This document shows, in pieces, positions 53,049 through 62,602 of a stretch of DNA of 64,000 bases. Each line of letters begins with the position of its first letter. Position 1 is the first letter of the stretch. The position numbers were made by a program, and so were the translations under genes. The notes beneath the pieces were generated by a model that ran no database searches, was not told the origin of the DNA, and saw only the letters and a program-made list of their open reading frames with translations. Source of the DNA: Gracilaria gracilis (lineage: Eukaryota; Rhodophyta; Florideophyceae; Gracilariales; Gracilariaceae); NCBI GenBank assembly GCA_030374805.1, contig JARGSG010000191.1, positions 124,001-188,000 of the forward strand. The letters are read 5' to 3'.

Positions 53049-53615
53049 TTGAGCGACGATCACGCTCACAAGCGGCTCGGCAGCCGCTGTAACTTTATCG
53101 ATGACTTGCGATGGGTATCTATTGTGGCGGGATGTGAACCGCGTCTGTCTCTGTGTGGTCTTCGCAGAATGCATCTCACCATCGGGCATCGTTCATGCGT
53201 TCTCAAGTCGGTCGGGAACTACACGCTGTCCACGTACGCGCGCTGTCCACGTACGCACGTGTGCAGACTGGCAAAAGGGGTTGACAGCCCTCTTCGACAG
53301 CCAATAGGCGCGGGCCAAGAGCGGCGGCTCGCCGTTGGGACCGTATCAAACGCAAGCTGTCTGCCTGCGCAAGTTACACATAGTGTGCGCAAGATTTGGT
53401 TCCGCAAAACGACAAAGTCGAAAGCGCGCCAACATTCGCAATTTCAAAAAGTGTGCGCCGCCGCCCCGCAGCTTTTGAGATGATCTGTGATTGATAACAC
53501 CTCTTCCGTCGTGCGTCAAACGATATCTGTTCCTGCGACCTGCAACGAAGCGTCGATTGGTGACGGAGCTCCGAGCATTGGCAAACACTTTACTCTCGCT
53601 TGACTGAGACTCGGA
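53049..53615. other. shared divergent promoter region, NDUFS1 and MED31
   Basis: 567 bp between the two start codons, GC-rich, with ACGTACGCGCGCTGTCCACGT (about 53228-53248). No gene. Confidence 0.4.
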
Positions 53616-54208
53616 ATGACTGACGGTGCGCAACAGGCGAACACATCTGCCGTCGCCGAGATTGGCTCTACACAAGCGACGCGCGTATCAGACGAGGAGA
53701 AACAGCGTTTTGAAGTTGAGCTTGAATTCGTACAATGTTTGGCTAATCCTGCGTATCTCAATTGTACGTCATGTTTTCCGTGCCTCTCATGGGTTTGCGA
53801 TGCGCGTTTGTATTTTTGCCCACTGACATTGCGTCCTTTTTGTTGCTCCCACGATGCGTTTTGCAGTTCTTGCGCAGAATGAATATCTTGATTCCGACGA
53901 CTTCGTTGCTTACCTCAAGTACCTCGAGTACTGGCGAAAGCCCGAGTATGCCAAGTTCATCGTGTTTCCAAGTGCACTTTACTTCTTGCGATTGTTACAA
54001 CAGCCACCTTTTCGAGAAGCTTTGAAGCGACGTACGTTGTGCCACTTCCTTCCTTCTCCGCTGCAATTATTATTGTGTGTTCTTTTATCTGACTCGCCGC
54101 GACGTATCATTTCCTTCTGTGTGACTCTGAACAGCTGATTACTCGTTGATGCTTCATCAACAACAAGGATATCACTGGCAGTTTGAAAGTCGTTGGAAGA
54201 AGTCCTAG
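53616..54208 (+). CDS. MED31: Mediator complex subunit 31 (MED31/SOH1), three exons
   Basis: MED31 is the most conserved subunit of the Mediator middle module, which links activators to RNA polymerase II. Exons: 53616-53763, 53867-54031, 54135-54208, with donors GTACGTCA and GTACGTTG and acceptors TTGCAG and AACAG. The spliced 128-residue protein contains VELEFVQCLANPAYLNFLAQ, YLKYLEYWRKPEYAKF and the end YHWQFESRWKK, the family's strongest blocks. Both introns are phase 1 and about 103 bp. No other gene here has two introns. Confidence 0.94.
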
Positions 54209-55253
54209 TGATGCAATCATCTTGGTCTCCTGCTTTTCAACAGCTCTTTGACAAGTACAAGAGAGTCTAACCAGAGCGCGTAACGCGCTGTGATTGACTG
54301 CTGACAGGGAAACAGTTGTCAAACATGTTGATGAACATGTATGGGACATTATTTGTGCGAAGAATGTAGAGGGCAAAGTTAACTTATGAACAAGATTTCA
54401 GTCTCTTTGTAGTCAGCAGACATGGTTGAATTGCATATGTGGCACGTTTCGGTGTTTTGAGAAGATAATCGCTTCTTCGGGAAGGTGTCAACGGAGTTAA
54501 TCCATTGAAACAACGATCACCCGCTCACGCTCACCCGGCGATGGTCCAATGTCTCTGCAACTCCTAATACCTTTTGGTACGCGATGATCAGAAGTTTAGA
54601 CGTTTCTATCTGATAATGATGAGTGATCGCTCGAGGAGGAAGTTACGATTAACGCATGATGGGCTCAGCAAACTCCTGTACCTTCGTACCAAAGGATAGA
54701 TAAAATGCCCTCAAGGCGAGCTCGCGAGGCCACTTCAACCTGGAATGACGATGTCGGTAGAGTAGCGTTGAAGATGATGGGGCGATTTGAAGCTCACGAT
54801 GGTTGGGAGGTGGGAGGCGATCGGCCGTTGTGAGTGGCTGTGATGCAAATGATTGCACCACAGATATATCCGAGGCGTGCCGTTTCATTGGCGGTGTTGC
54901 GAAATATCTGCGTTGCCAATTTTGCATGGTCGTTGTTGACGGTGGTGTTTCCACGTCACCCGCTGATGCATCCATCCCCGTGGACCATTCGCTCGTCGGT
55001 GCGCTGTTGTGCTCTGCGTCATGCAAGTCTGCCAGCGGCGGCGGTGCTCATGTGATGGCGCGAATGCATGTTGTACGCTCTTCGAGTTGAGGAAGTTCTT
55101 CCCATTTCCAGGAAAGACGCTCTGGTCTCACTCTGGTTAAACTGATTATACTGTTACTCTCGCTTTGAAGTCTTGGTGCAGATTGGAATTGTATTCGCTC
55201 TTCGTTTTTCTAAGCCTTGAAGTTATTTGGCTGTGCATGAGTGCCTTTTTTGA
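54209..55253. other. intergenic, no gene seen
   Basis: About 1 kb between MED31 and the VHL-like gene. Open frames on both strands are unremarkable. Two related short palindromes occur: ATACCTTTTGGTACG (about 54568) and GTACCAAAGGA (about 54688). Confidence 0.45.
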
Positions 55254-55844
55254 ATGATGAACAATGTGACGCTAGCTTTCCCCACCACTGCTGTGCTACC
55301 AACTTCCCTTCCATCTCAACGTAATGCAACTATCGATTTGTCAGCGCGTGCGAAGCTTCGAAAATCGCCTTCACCATGCCCACAATCGAGCCGCGTTCGG
55401 ACTTCTTCTATGTCGATGTCGACCCCTGCTAAAGCACTTTCTTGCGCAGCGGCTGCAATTGTCGCCGCCTCCATCATGTCGCCACGGCACGCGCTAGCAG
55501 GGCCGCTCAACTCAGCGCCCCTTCGCTTTTCGCAGTCCATGATTCTTGAGGATGAAAACGCCCTCATTAAGCTACGGGCGCATTGGGATCTACATTCCAT
55601 TGATAGCAAGACTGAAACGTTCCTTATGTTTTCGAATGATTCCGACAGTGTTGTTGATCTTTGGTGGGTTGACTATTATGGACGAGAGGTCTATTACGCT
55701 TCGATACGACCGGGTACCACTCACATGCAACCTTCTTACGTTACTCACCCTTGGGTGGTTAGGGAGCACATTTCGCAGAAATCAATCCTAATGATGATTG
55801 CCAGTCCTCAACCTGCTATGGCCATCGTCAACAGTGTCTTGTGA
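55254..55844 (+). CDS. VHL-beta-domain protein with a bipartite plastid/thylakoid-type leader
   Basis: 196 residues. The N-terminal 50 are Ser/Pro/Arg-rich and acid-poor, a plastid transit peptide pattern. A hydrophobic stretch then leads to an Ala-x-Ala site (AKALSCAAAAIVAASIM, then HALAGP, about 60-84), the layout of a thylakoid lumen signal. The rest is a VHL-like beta sandwich: ETFLMFSNDSDSVVDLWWVD, YYGREVYYASIRPGTTHM, QPSYVTHPWVVRE (about 121-171), with the W-x-D-Y-x-G-x-E and PGTT...THPWVVR signatures. No VHL box for elongin C. In animals the VHL beta domain binds hydroxyproline in HIF; that chemistry need not hold here. Localisation is inferred from the leader. Confidence 0.72.
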   Translation: MMNNVTLAFPTTAVLPTSLPSQRNATIDLSARAKLRKSPSPCPQSSRVRTSSMSMSTPAKALSCAAAAIVAASIMSPRHALAGPLNSAPLRFSQSMILEDENALIKLRAHWDLHSIDSKTETFLMFSNDSDSVVDLWWVDYYGREVYYASIRPGTTHMQPSYVTHPWVVREHISQKSILMMIASPQPAMAIVNSVL

Positions 55845-55976
55845 GTTTTCTGTGTCATAAGAGCTGCGTTATATCTCTCGTTTATTATCCGTGTACTTTA
55901 TACTGCATGTTTTGGGACATAGGCATTTGTAACAGTAGCATCACACATGTTGAACTAAAATACACGTGAAAGAGGC

Positions 55977-57719
55977 TTACTCTAATAAGGGCTCAAGATT
56001 CGTCTTCCTTCTTTCGGAGCGTCGGCTGTTGACAAGCGGTCTGATCCCAGCCACATGACTTGAATGAATAGTGGTCAACTCACCACTACCTGATCCTTCA
56101 ACAGTCAACTTCTTCTGAGCCGCTTCCAGTGCCCTTCGACCACTCAGCAACATATTCACCGGTGAGCGATTTCTCTCCGCCCTAGATCGAGAACGACCTG
56201 AATGATCAATAGTTCTAGACCTGGAGCGAAGCCGAGAGGATACCATTTTGGGTCCATCTGCCATTCTCCTTCCTTCTCGACTCGAGCTTCTTTTTGCTAA
56301 CAGTGTTAACAAATGATTTGCTAACGGGCTTATAGATGGATGAGAGCTATGTGTATGTCGGGCCATATCTACAAGATTTTTTGCGCCAAGACTCACCAAA
56401 AGCTCTCCAGCAGAAGTATGGGTACTTGTAATCTTGATCAGGAGCAGACAGGCATGTTCTTGGATCAATACATTTTTCGGGTAGTCTGCCATGGCCGTGA
56501 TAACTGTCCTTCCCAGAAGTTCTCTGTTTCTAACAAGTTTCTCAGCCGTGTATAGTTGACCGTCTGCAGCATTGTCCAAAATGCGACAACAGGTTTCAGT
56601 AACGAGTTCATCTCCCTTGTGCGCCGTCATAACTCCAATTATAACCAGAACCCCGTTGAGATCATCAGCATCATTGAAACTCTTCTTTGCAATGTCTTCT
56701 CCTGATAGTAAGGACTCTATTGCTTGTAGGATAGAAAGCAAAGTTCCAATGCTTCCGGTAGTTAATTCTAGAGCCTTAAGCAAATGACAAAGACAAGACG
56801 ACTGACAAATAGTTGCCCTGAACTCCTCTACATATGCTAGGAAATAAGTAAGTTTGGCTAAAGTCGCAATCATGGTTTCATCCTGACAAGAAACAGCATT
56901 CTCTAACGACACGCACAACATGTCGGGTCCTTGAAGCCTCCCATACGCCTGAACGACGATCTTAATTCCCGCCCGACCAAGATGGGATTCACTGCTAGAC
57001 AAGTGAACGAGAATCAAACCAATTAAGTTGACGAGAGCACGGTTTGTAATGTTTCCGCGCCACTGAGAAAAGAGTTGGTCCAAATAGAATGGCTTGGTTA
57101 GAATCTCCTCCTTGCTCTCATTGTTCAAAGCAACAACGTTACAAATACAAGCAAGAATTTCTTCCATTAGATCTTGATGGCTCGAATGAAGAGTCATAAG
57201 TTGAAAAAGGACATAAAGGGTGTTCGAAGTTCTCGTTTGCTCACAGTTGATCTCAGAATTCCACACGGCGTTGCGCAGAGCTCGTACAACAGATTTCTGT
57301 ACGGCAACGGCCTTCAAATGCTTTCTCATGGCTTCGGTGAGTAGCTCAGGACCGAAGTTTACCCCGAATTCTTTGCGGCTATCATCGTCTTGGAATACCA
57401 AACTCGCAATCAGGCATGCAGCATGTGACGCAAACAGTTCATCGTCCGAAAAGTTCTTAAGGGTGTAGCACAAATCCTTTACGATTCCATGTGAAGCCAT
57501 AACTGCCCTGTTATCTGCATTTGGAGCAAGTGAGCAGAGCTCTATGACGCCAGGTAGACACATGATGAGGTCGTCGCGATTCTCATGAATATCTCGAACG
57601 AGTTCGTCAATAGAACTTGTCGCTACTCTGCCTTGTATGCTTTTCACATTCTCGGAGGCCTGGTTGATTATTCCTGATATCGTTGTGTTCACATCCTCTT
57701 CGACAGCGTTTGATTCCAT
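55977..57719 (-). CDS. ARM/HEAT-repeat-type helical protein with Arg/Ser-rich tail, function unknown
   Basis: 580 residues from ATG 57719. Residues about 40-440 form repeated helical pairs with armadillo-like spacing (SLAPNADNRAVMASHGIVKD, ILACICNVVALNNESKEEI, LGAKNLVDMARHTHSSHPSI), including the small-residue and Asn-rich turns typical of ARM proteins. The C-terminus is rich in Arg and Ser (SRLRSRSRTIDHSGRSRSRA). No transmembrane segment or targeting signal. ARM proteins are binding scaffolds; the partner is unknown. It could be a nuclear or trafficking adaptor. Confidence 0.65.
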   Translation of the reverse strand: MESNAVEEDVNTTISGIINQASENVKSIQGRVATSSIDELVRDIHENRDDLIMCLPGVIELCSLAPNADNRAVMASHGIVKDLCYTLKNFSDDELFASHAACLIASLVFQDDDSRKEFGVNFGPELLTEAMRKHLKAVAVQKSVVRALRNAVWNSEINCEQTRTSNTLYVLFQLMTLHSSHQDLMEEILACICNVVALNNESKEEILTKPFYLDQLFSQWRGNITNRALVNLIGLILVHLSSSESHLGRAGIKIVVQAYGRLQGPDMLCVSLENAVSCQDETMIATLAKLTYFLAYVEEFRATICQSSCLCHLLKALELTTGSIGTLLSILQAIESLLSGEDIAKKSFNDADDLNGVLVIIGVMTAHKGDELVTETCCRILDNAADGQLYTAEKLVRNRELLGRTVITAMADYPKNVLIQEHACLLLIKITSTHTSAGELLVSLGAKNLVDMARHTHSSHPSISPLANHLLTLLAKRSSSREGRRMADGPKMVSSRLRSRSRTIDHSGRSRSRAERNRSPVNMLLSGRRALEAAQKKLTVEGSGSGELTTIHSSHVAGIRPLVNSRRSERRKTNLEPLLE

Positions 57720-59339
57720 TTCACGGAGAGAAGCTAATGCAATCTCAGAACCAATTCTTCAGAACTGACCGAGTTTTGTCCGTTAGAGAAACTGTATGTT
57801 GGCAACTACGGATCGTCACTCCCGAAAAGCTGGCTCGAGAATCAAAGACTTCAGTGCATCCGGGAAGTGATGGTCAATGTGAAAAAGGCATCAGCTTAAA
57901 ACTCCTGTCTATGAGTTCAATTTGAGTTATGGACAATTCCCAAGAACGTCCTCAGAAGAAGAAGGAACGAGGATAGTGTTGTGTTCGGTACTGATGAGAA
58001 TGCAAGTATGCGAAAATGTACACCAAGGGCGGAATCGAATGCTGTTGTCTGTACACTGGTGGTTCCCTGCTTCTGGTCTGGAAATACTCAGCTGTTGTGT
58101 CAAATGCATGTGATTGGAGATGTGCGCACTTCTTTCGTGACGACAACATTTGATGGACCCGAAATAGGGGGATAGCAAAGCAAACTATTGAACACAAACT
58201 AGTGAACTCCCTGAGCGCATGGCAAATACTTAATTCTCACATAATATTACTCTCCCTCGGGGGTGACCAGCAAGTCTTGAATACGGTGCCATGGAAGCGT
58301 GACTCCATTTGAGTCATACTTCGTCCGAAAGGGTAGAATATCGAGCGCCTTTCGTAGACTCCCTTTAGAAGCTTGTTTGGTAAAACTAGAGAGCATTCCC
58401 TCGAACGGCAAGCAGGCAATGGCATCCACGACGGAAAGGCGGGCGGGACTCCTTCGGCTGTTCTCAAAACTGACATATGTATCATGGGTCAAAAAGCCAG
58501 TTCAGACAACTGTATCTTACGATAAATCTTCCTTTAAGTTTGGTTCCTATGTTCGTGTGTAATTCCCGAAAAGTAAAAGGGAATGTTCCTGAGCGTGAAA
58601 TACAAAGTCGGGGTTTTCGCTCACGTCACACCCACACAGAAGTCTATTCTATCAGACATGATGATCTTCCAAAACTCAGACATCTAGATACCCCACCTCA
58701 GGAAAAAGTAAGGTAACCAGAATTTAAATCGTTGCGAACGTTAAAGCATTTAAAACATTCATCGATCTTGTACCCAAGTAGGGCAGGTTACAGGTCCTTC
58801 CTACTCGCAGGAAATATCTCTCTCATAACCTTCTCTTCAGCGCAATCTAAAACATCCGAAAGCTATAAGCAAGGATACAAAGCTAAAGCTTTACCTTGAA
58901 CTTTGCTACTAGGGGAAATGCTCTGTACGGCCCCCACTTTCGTACGAACGAACGTACGAACTTCAAGGTACCAACGGCACCGAAAGTGTATCTTACTGTG
59001 AGGGCTATGAAGTTACTGTACAAAGATAACCTGGGGTCAGGGAACATTTTTTTCCTGCAGGCGTAACAAGAAATGTGTTCAAAAAATCTTGAGATTGCGC
59101 GGATATCTTCGGAACGGAAATGGGTGAACGGAATCTGCTAACGCATTGCATTCATTCGCCCCACTGACGAAGTGCTGTTTATATCCCCTCAGATTCGGTT
59201 TACTGCTTGGTAAGATTAGTTCCACCAACTCGATCACGCTGTCCCCAGGTCTGCTACTACCCCAACGAACGTGCCTCATTAAGGTTCCACTCCATAGTTT
59301 CATCGGTTTTCTTGGTTTATCTACACTCATCAATCAATC
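57720..59339. other. intergenic, with one coding-like segment and a hairpin
   Basis: 1.6 kb between the ARM gene and the hydrolase. A 22-bp inverted repeat TTCGTACG-AACGAA-CGTACGAA lies at 58939-58960. Except for the minus-strand segment at 58247-58454 there is no clear gene. Confidence 0.45.
58247..58454 (-). CDS. possible terminal exon of an unidentified gene
   Basis: Minus-strand segment after an ATATGTCAG acceptor-like site. It encodes SRRSPARLSVVDAIACLPFE, a GMLSSFTKQASKGSLRKALD helix region and PWHRIQDLLVTPEGE before a stop at 58247. The composition is protein-like and better than its neighbours, but there is no ATG, no upstream exon I can place and no recognisable family. It could be a relic. 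Confidence 0.25.
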
Positions 59340-60305
59340 ATGGTCGCCTTTATTTCAGTTTGCGCGATCGGTGGAAACAACTTCTCCTCGTCTTTTTCTG
59401 GCAAGACCGTGACTTCAATACCACCTGCGGGGGCCCATTGTATCGCGAGTCGTTCTCCCAGGTGTTCGATCCAAAAAGAAGGCCAAGTGCAACAACCAAA
59501 GACCGAGATATGCACAGGACATGATTGCCAGCTTACCATCGACGGACGTACTATAGCATACGATTACTTTCCTGGAACTTCACCAACAATCGTGTTCCTC
59601 CCTGGATTCTTCTTTTCTAGATGGCGCCAGGCAAAGGCGAATGCCTTGGAGATATTTGCAAAGCGGAAGGGACAAGCAGTTTTTGTTGAAGAATATCTTG
59701 GAACTGGTAAATCTGAAGGCGACTTTGTTACTGATGGCACATTAACTCGTTGGATTAATGATTCTCTTCGTTTACTAGATGAGGTGATTCCGGGAAAAGT
59801 CTTATTGGTGGGCGCTGGCGTCGGAGGCTGGATAATGCTTCACTTGGCCATGATGCGTCCGGATAAAGTGATTGGTCTCGTGGGAATGAACCCTTCTGTA
59901 GATTTCACTGAAGACCTCCTCAGACCAAACTTAAGTGAAGAACAATTGAACAGCATAGAACGCGAAGGATTTGTCAAAATGAACTGGGGTTTCCGGAATT
60001 ACCCAATAAGCAAGGCCCTGCTGGAAGACGCAAAGAAGTGGCTAGTCCTTCGTGGTGGGGCAGGCTCTTTAGACATCACTTGCCCGGTTCGAATTCTACA
60101 AGGACTGAACGACGAAGAACTACCACCAAAACGAATGCTAGATCTTGTTGAAAAGATCAAATCTGATAATTGCGTTCTATCTTATGTCAAATATGGTGAC
60201 CACAATCTTGAAGAAGAAGAAGACTTCGTGAGAATGTGGGACGTCATCTGTGAACTGTCTGAAATGCACTATGAGTACGACCTTACGTCCACAAGCAGTG
60301 GATAG
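59340..60305 (+). CDS. alpha/beta-hydrolase of the ABHD10 type, catalytic Ser replaced by Gly
   Basis: 321 residues. An about 65-residue Ser-rich leader could target an organelle. Then the alpha/beta fold: TIVFLPGFFFSRW (oxyanion side), VFVEEYLGTGKSEGDF, and the nucleophile elbow LLVGAGVGGW where GxSxG is expected: residue 160 is Gly (codon GGC, 59817-59819), one base from AGC (Ser). The acid (QGLNDEELP) and His (YGDHNLEEE) positions are retained. This pattern is closest to ABHD10, a mitochondrial acyl-protein thioesterase. As read, it cannot use a Ser nucleophile, so it is a pseudoenzyme candidate, or the base is a sequencing error or polymorphism. Convergent with VPS45. Confidence 0.8.
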   Translation: MVAFISVCAIGGNNFSSSFSGKTVTSIPPAGAHCIASRSPRCSIQKEGQVQQPKTEICTGHDCQLTIDGRTIAYDYFPGTSPTIVFLPGFFFSRWRQAKANALEIFAKRKGQAVFVEEYLGTGKSEGDFVTDGTLTRWINDSLRLLDEVIPGKVLLVGAGVGGWIMLHLAMMRPDKVIGLVGMNPSVDFTEDLLRPNLSEEQLNSIEREGFVKMNWGFRNYPISKALLEDAKKWLVLRGGAGSLDITCPVRILQGLNDEELPPKRMLDLVEKIKSDNCVLSYVKYGDHNLEEEEDFVRMWDVICELSEMHYEYDLTSTSSG

Positions 60306-60793
60306 TCAAGATGGTTGTGAAGTTTTTGGGATGTAGACAAAGGTTGGTTATGCCCCAGGAAGAAACGTTTCTTAATCATTTACTGTACATTTGCTTCGTG
60401 CATGCCGAGATATTTTGGCAGATTGTCGTCATGTGCATGCTGTGTGTATCTGCTGACTCTCGGAAGCTTTGTGGCTTTGACAACTTTTCGAGTGCGATTG
60501 TAACTGCAGTTTCATGTCGTGAGGTTCGGTTTGAAGAGCATTTTGTCCATGTGAGACAAATCTGCGTGTTGGTTTCAGTGCTCAATTTAAACAAATGAAA
60601 TGGTGGACTCGTGGAAACAAAACCATTCCGTCCTGTCGAACCGAAACTTGATTCCGTTCTACGAGATTCACCAATTGACGTTATATTCGTGTCAGAATTA
60701 AGGGACAGTTATGCTCTTCTGAGCGATTTGCTAGTAGTTGCATTATGCTTGTACTTCATGGTAAACTAAGCCACTCGTTCGTTCGTTTGTTCC
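60306..60793. other. intergenic, convergent 3' ends, no gene
   Basis: Between the hydrolase (+) and VPS45 (-) 3' ends. Short open frames only. TCGTTCGTTCGTTTG near 60777. Confidence 0.45.
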
Positions 60794-62602
60794 CTATTCT
60801 ACAGTTCGTCCCAGGCGATTCTGGGAAGATTCAGAGTTCCGACTAATTTCCACCGCAAACGATGTGGAATTATGAACAGTGGTTCCCACGAGAACAACTT
60901 TGGCCTGTAATTGATGCGCAATAGTTGCTGCAGACGCTGTCACTGAACCCTCAGGTGGAGCATAGCCGTCATGTTCACCGTTTATGCTCGAGACGCATTT
61001 TGATTCCTCATACGTGACTCCTCCAGCCATTAAAACAATTAGTTCCTGAGGGGGCGGAACCGTCGCAGGTGTATTCGCATCCCCGATCAAACTCTTTCCG
61101 TATGTGCCTTCATCTGGTCGAGCCATTGGAAAGTCGGCGTTCTTCAACTTGTTTCGAAAGAGGTCATCCAAAGTTCCTATTAGCAATGGTTCGTGCTGTG
61201 TGTAGACATTATCAACCCCCCCAATTCCTCTACGCACAGTGTTGCTTGCCATAGCAAAGAAAGTACGATTGGAAAACACATCTCCAGAGCGCTTCGCTAT
61301 TCCAGCGTACTCCTTAACAGATGTGATTAGATGCACACCTTCTGGCGCAACCCCGACTTTGTGAAGAGTGTCCTTCATCAAAGCGAGTCCCTTATCACTT
61401 CTTCCCTCATACCGTAGACCATATAGCATAACCAGCCGTAATTTATCTGATTGACTTACTCTAGGATTGTTCAATATATCCATGATTTGCTTTCGATGGT
61501 CACCTTCGGCTTCTCTACAAGCAAGGTCTTGTTCAAGTTGGGAAACCTCAAGAAGGTTCATTTCGCTCACTTTTCGGGACAGCTCACCGGCTATGGCAAC
61601 GTGTTTGCTTACGTTTGAAGAAGACTTCCGAAATTCAGGATAGTTGCCTACAAAACGCATCATGTCCTCTATACCTTTCAAATTGTTACAGCTTTTGCTT
61701 TGTTTCTGAAATGAATCGACTAGGTCTTTAAGGCTCATACCAAGATCCCCAAAGTTCTTGTAACGATTCTGTCGGTAAAATTCGTCTTCTATATCGTCAA
61801 GCACCAGCTCTCTGAATTCTTCAGGAACATTCTTGGCATCCTTTAAGCTGACTCTATTACAATTGATCCCGATTAATTCATGAATCATTGCTTCGTATGT
61901 CCACTGGTTGAGAAGTGGTGTCACAGGATCCTCTCTCCGATCAATAATCAAAAGTAATGGCGCCTTTTCTCGAGTTCGGAACTCGAATAAGCTTCGTTCC
62001 TGATCCATCTTAACACATAGCCGTTCAGCTATGTTTCGACAAAGAGCACTTGAAGCCAAATAGCGCACTTGCGGTTTGCGCTTGAGGGATAACAAGACAG
62101 CGCTAACCCCATCTAGTGTCCTCTCCAGCATAGGGTTTTGAATGGCCCCGCTTCTGGTGAAATTGGCGTCAAGACATGGACATACTTCGAACGAAAGCAA
62201 ATACTTCCCGAGGGCAAAGAAATCGCAGTACATTTCCCGAACTTCTGTAACAAGCTCCATTTCGTCGGCATCAGCGATTTCTTCTACGAGCGTTCGACGG
62301 ACGACATTGCTGAACACAACTTTGTAAGACCGATAATGAGGATCTCGAAGTTCCTTTCTTAAGGCATGTACGTTTTCTGCAGTTGGGCGAACAAGTACGA
62401 CCGCTTGCATATGCGATAGGTCTTGCGAACGTTCAGCGTTGAGCTTCTCAATGAGAAGAACTTCGTGCTTGAGCAAACTTGACTGAGATATAAGAAGGCT
62501 CACAATCTTTGCCGTTTCATCATCCAAGAGCAACGCTTTCAATTCGTCAGAGTCCCCGACTACCTGGTTCATGTAGTGCAATAGAGATTGCCTAGGCTCC
62601 AT
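60794..62602 (-). CDS. VPS45: Sec1/Munc18-family protein VPS45
   Basis: VPS45 binds the SNARE Tlg2/syntaxin-16 and promotes trans-Golgi/endosome fusion. The 602-residue, intronless protein has the N-terminal domain (DDETAKIVSLLISQSSLLKH), the DRREDPVTPLLNQWTYEAM signature and MIHELIGI of the VPS45 branch, then the helical arch region (NNLKGIEDMMRFVGNYPEF) and the C-terminal MAGGVTYEESKCV. Length is close to yeast and human VPS45. No targeting peptide. The start is the first ATG in the frame. Confidence 0.93.
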   Translation of the reverse strand: MEPRQSLLHYMNQVVGDSDELKALLLDDETAKIVSLLISQSSLLKHEVLLIEKLNAERSQDLSHMQAVVLVRPTAENVHALRKELRDPHYRSYKVVFSNVVRRTLVEEIADADEMELVTEVREMYCDFFALGKYLLSFEVCPCLDANFTRSGAIQNPMLERTLDGVSAVLLSLKRKPQVRYLASSALCRNIAERLCVKMDQERSLFEFRTREKAPLLLIIDRREDPVTPLLNQWTYEAMIHELIGINCNRVSLKDAKNVPEEFRELVLDDIEDEFYRQNRYKNFGDLGMSLKDLVDSFQKQSKSCNNLKGIEDMMRFVGNYPEFRKSSSNVSKHVAIAGELSRKVSEMNLLEVSQLEQDLACREAEGDHRKQIMDILNNPRVSQSDKLRLVMLYGLRYEGRSDKGLALMKDTLHKVGVAPEGVHLITSVKEYAGIAKRSGDVFSNRTFFAMASNTVRRGIGGVDNVYTQHEPLLIGTLDDLFRNKLKNADFPMARPDEGTYGKSLIGDANTPATVPPPQELIVLMAGGVTYEESKCVSSINGEHDGYAPPEGSVTASAATIAHQLQAKVVLVGTTVHNSTSFAVEISRNSESSQNRLGRTVE

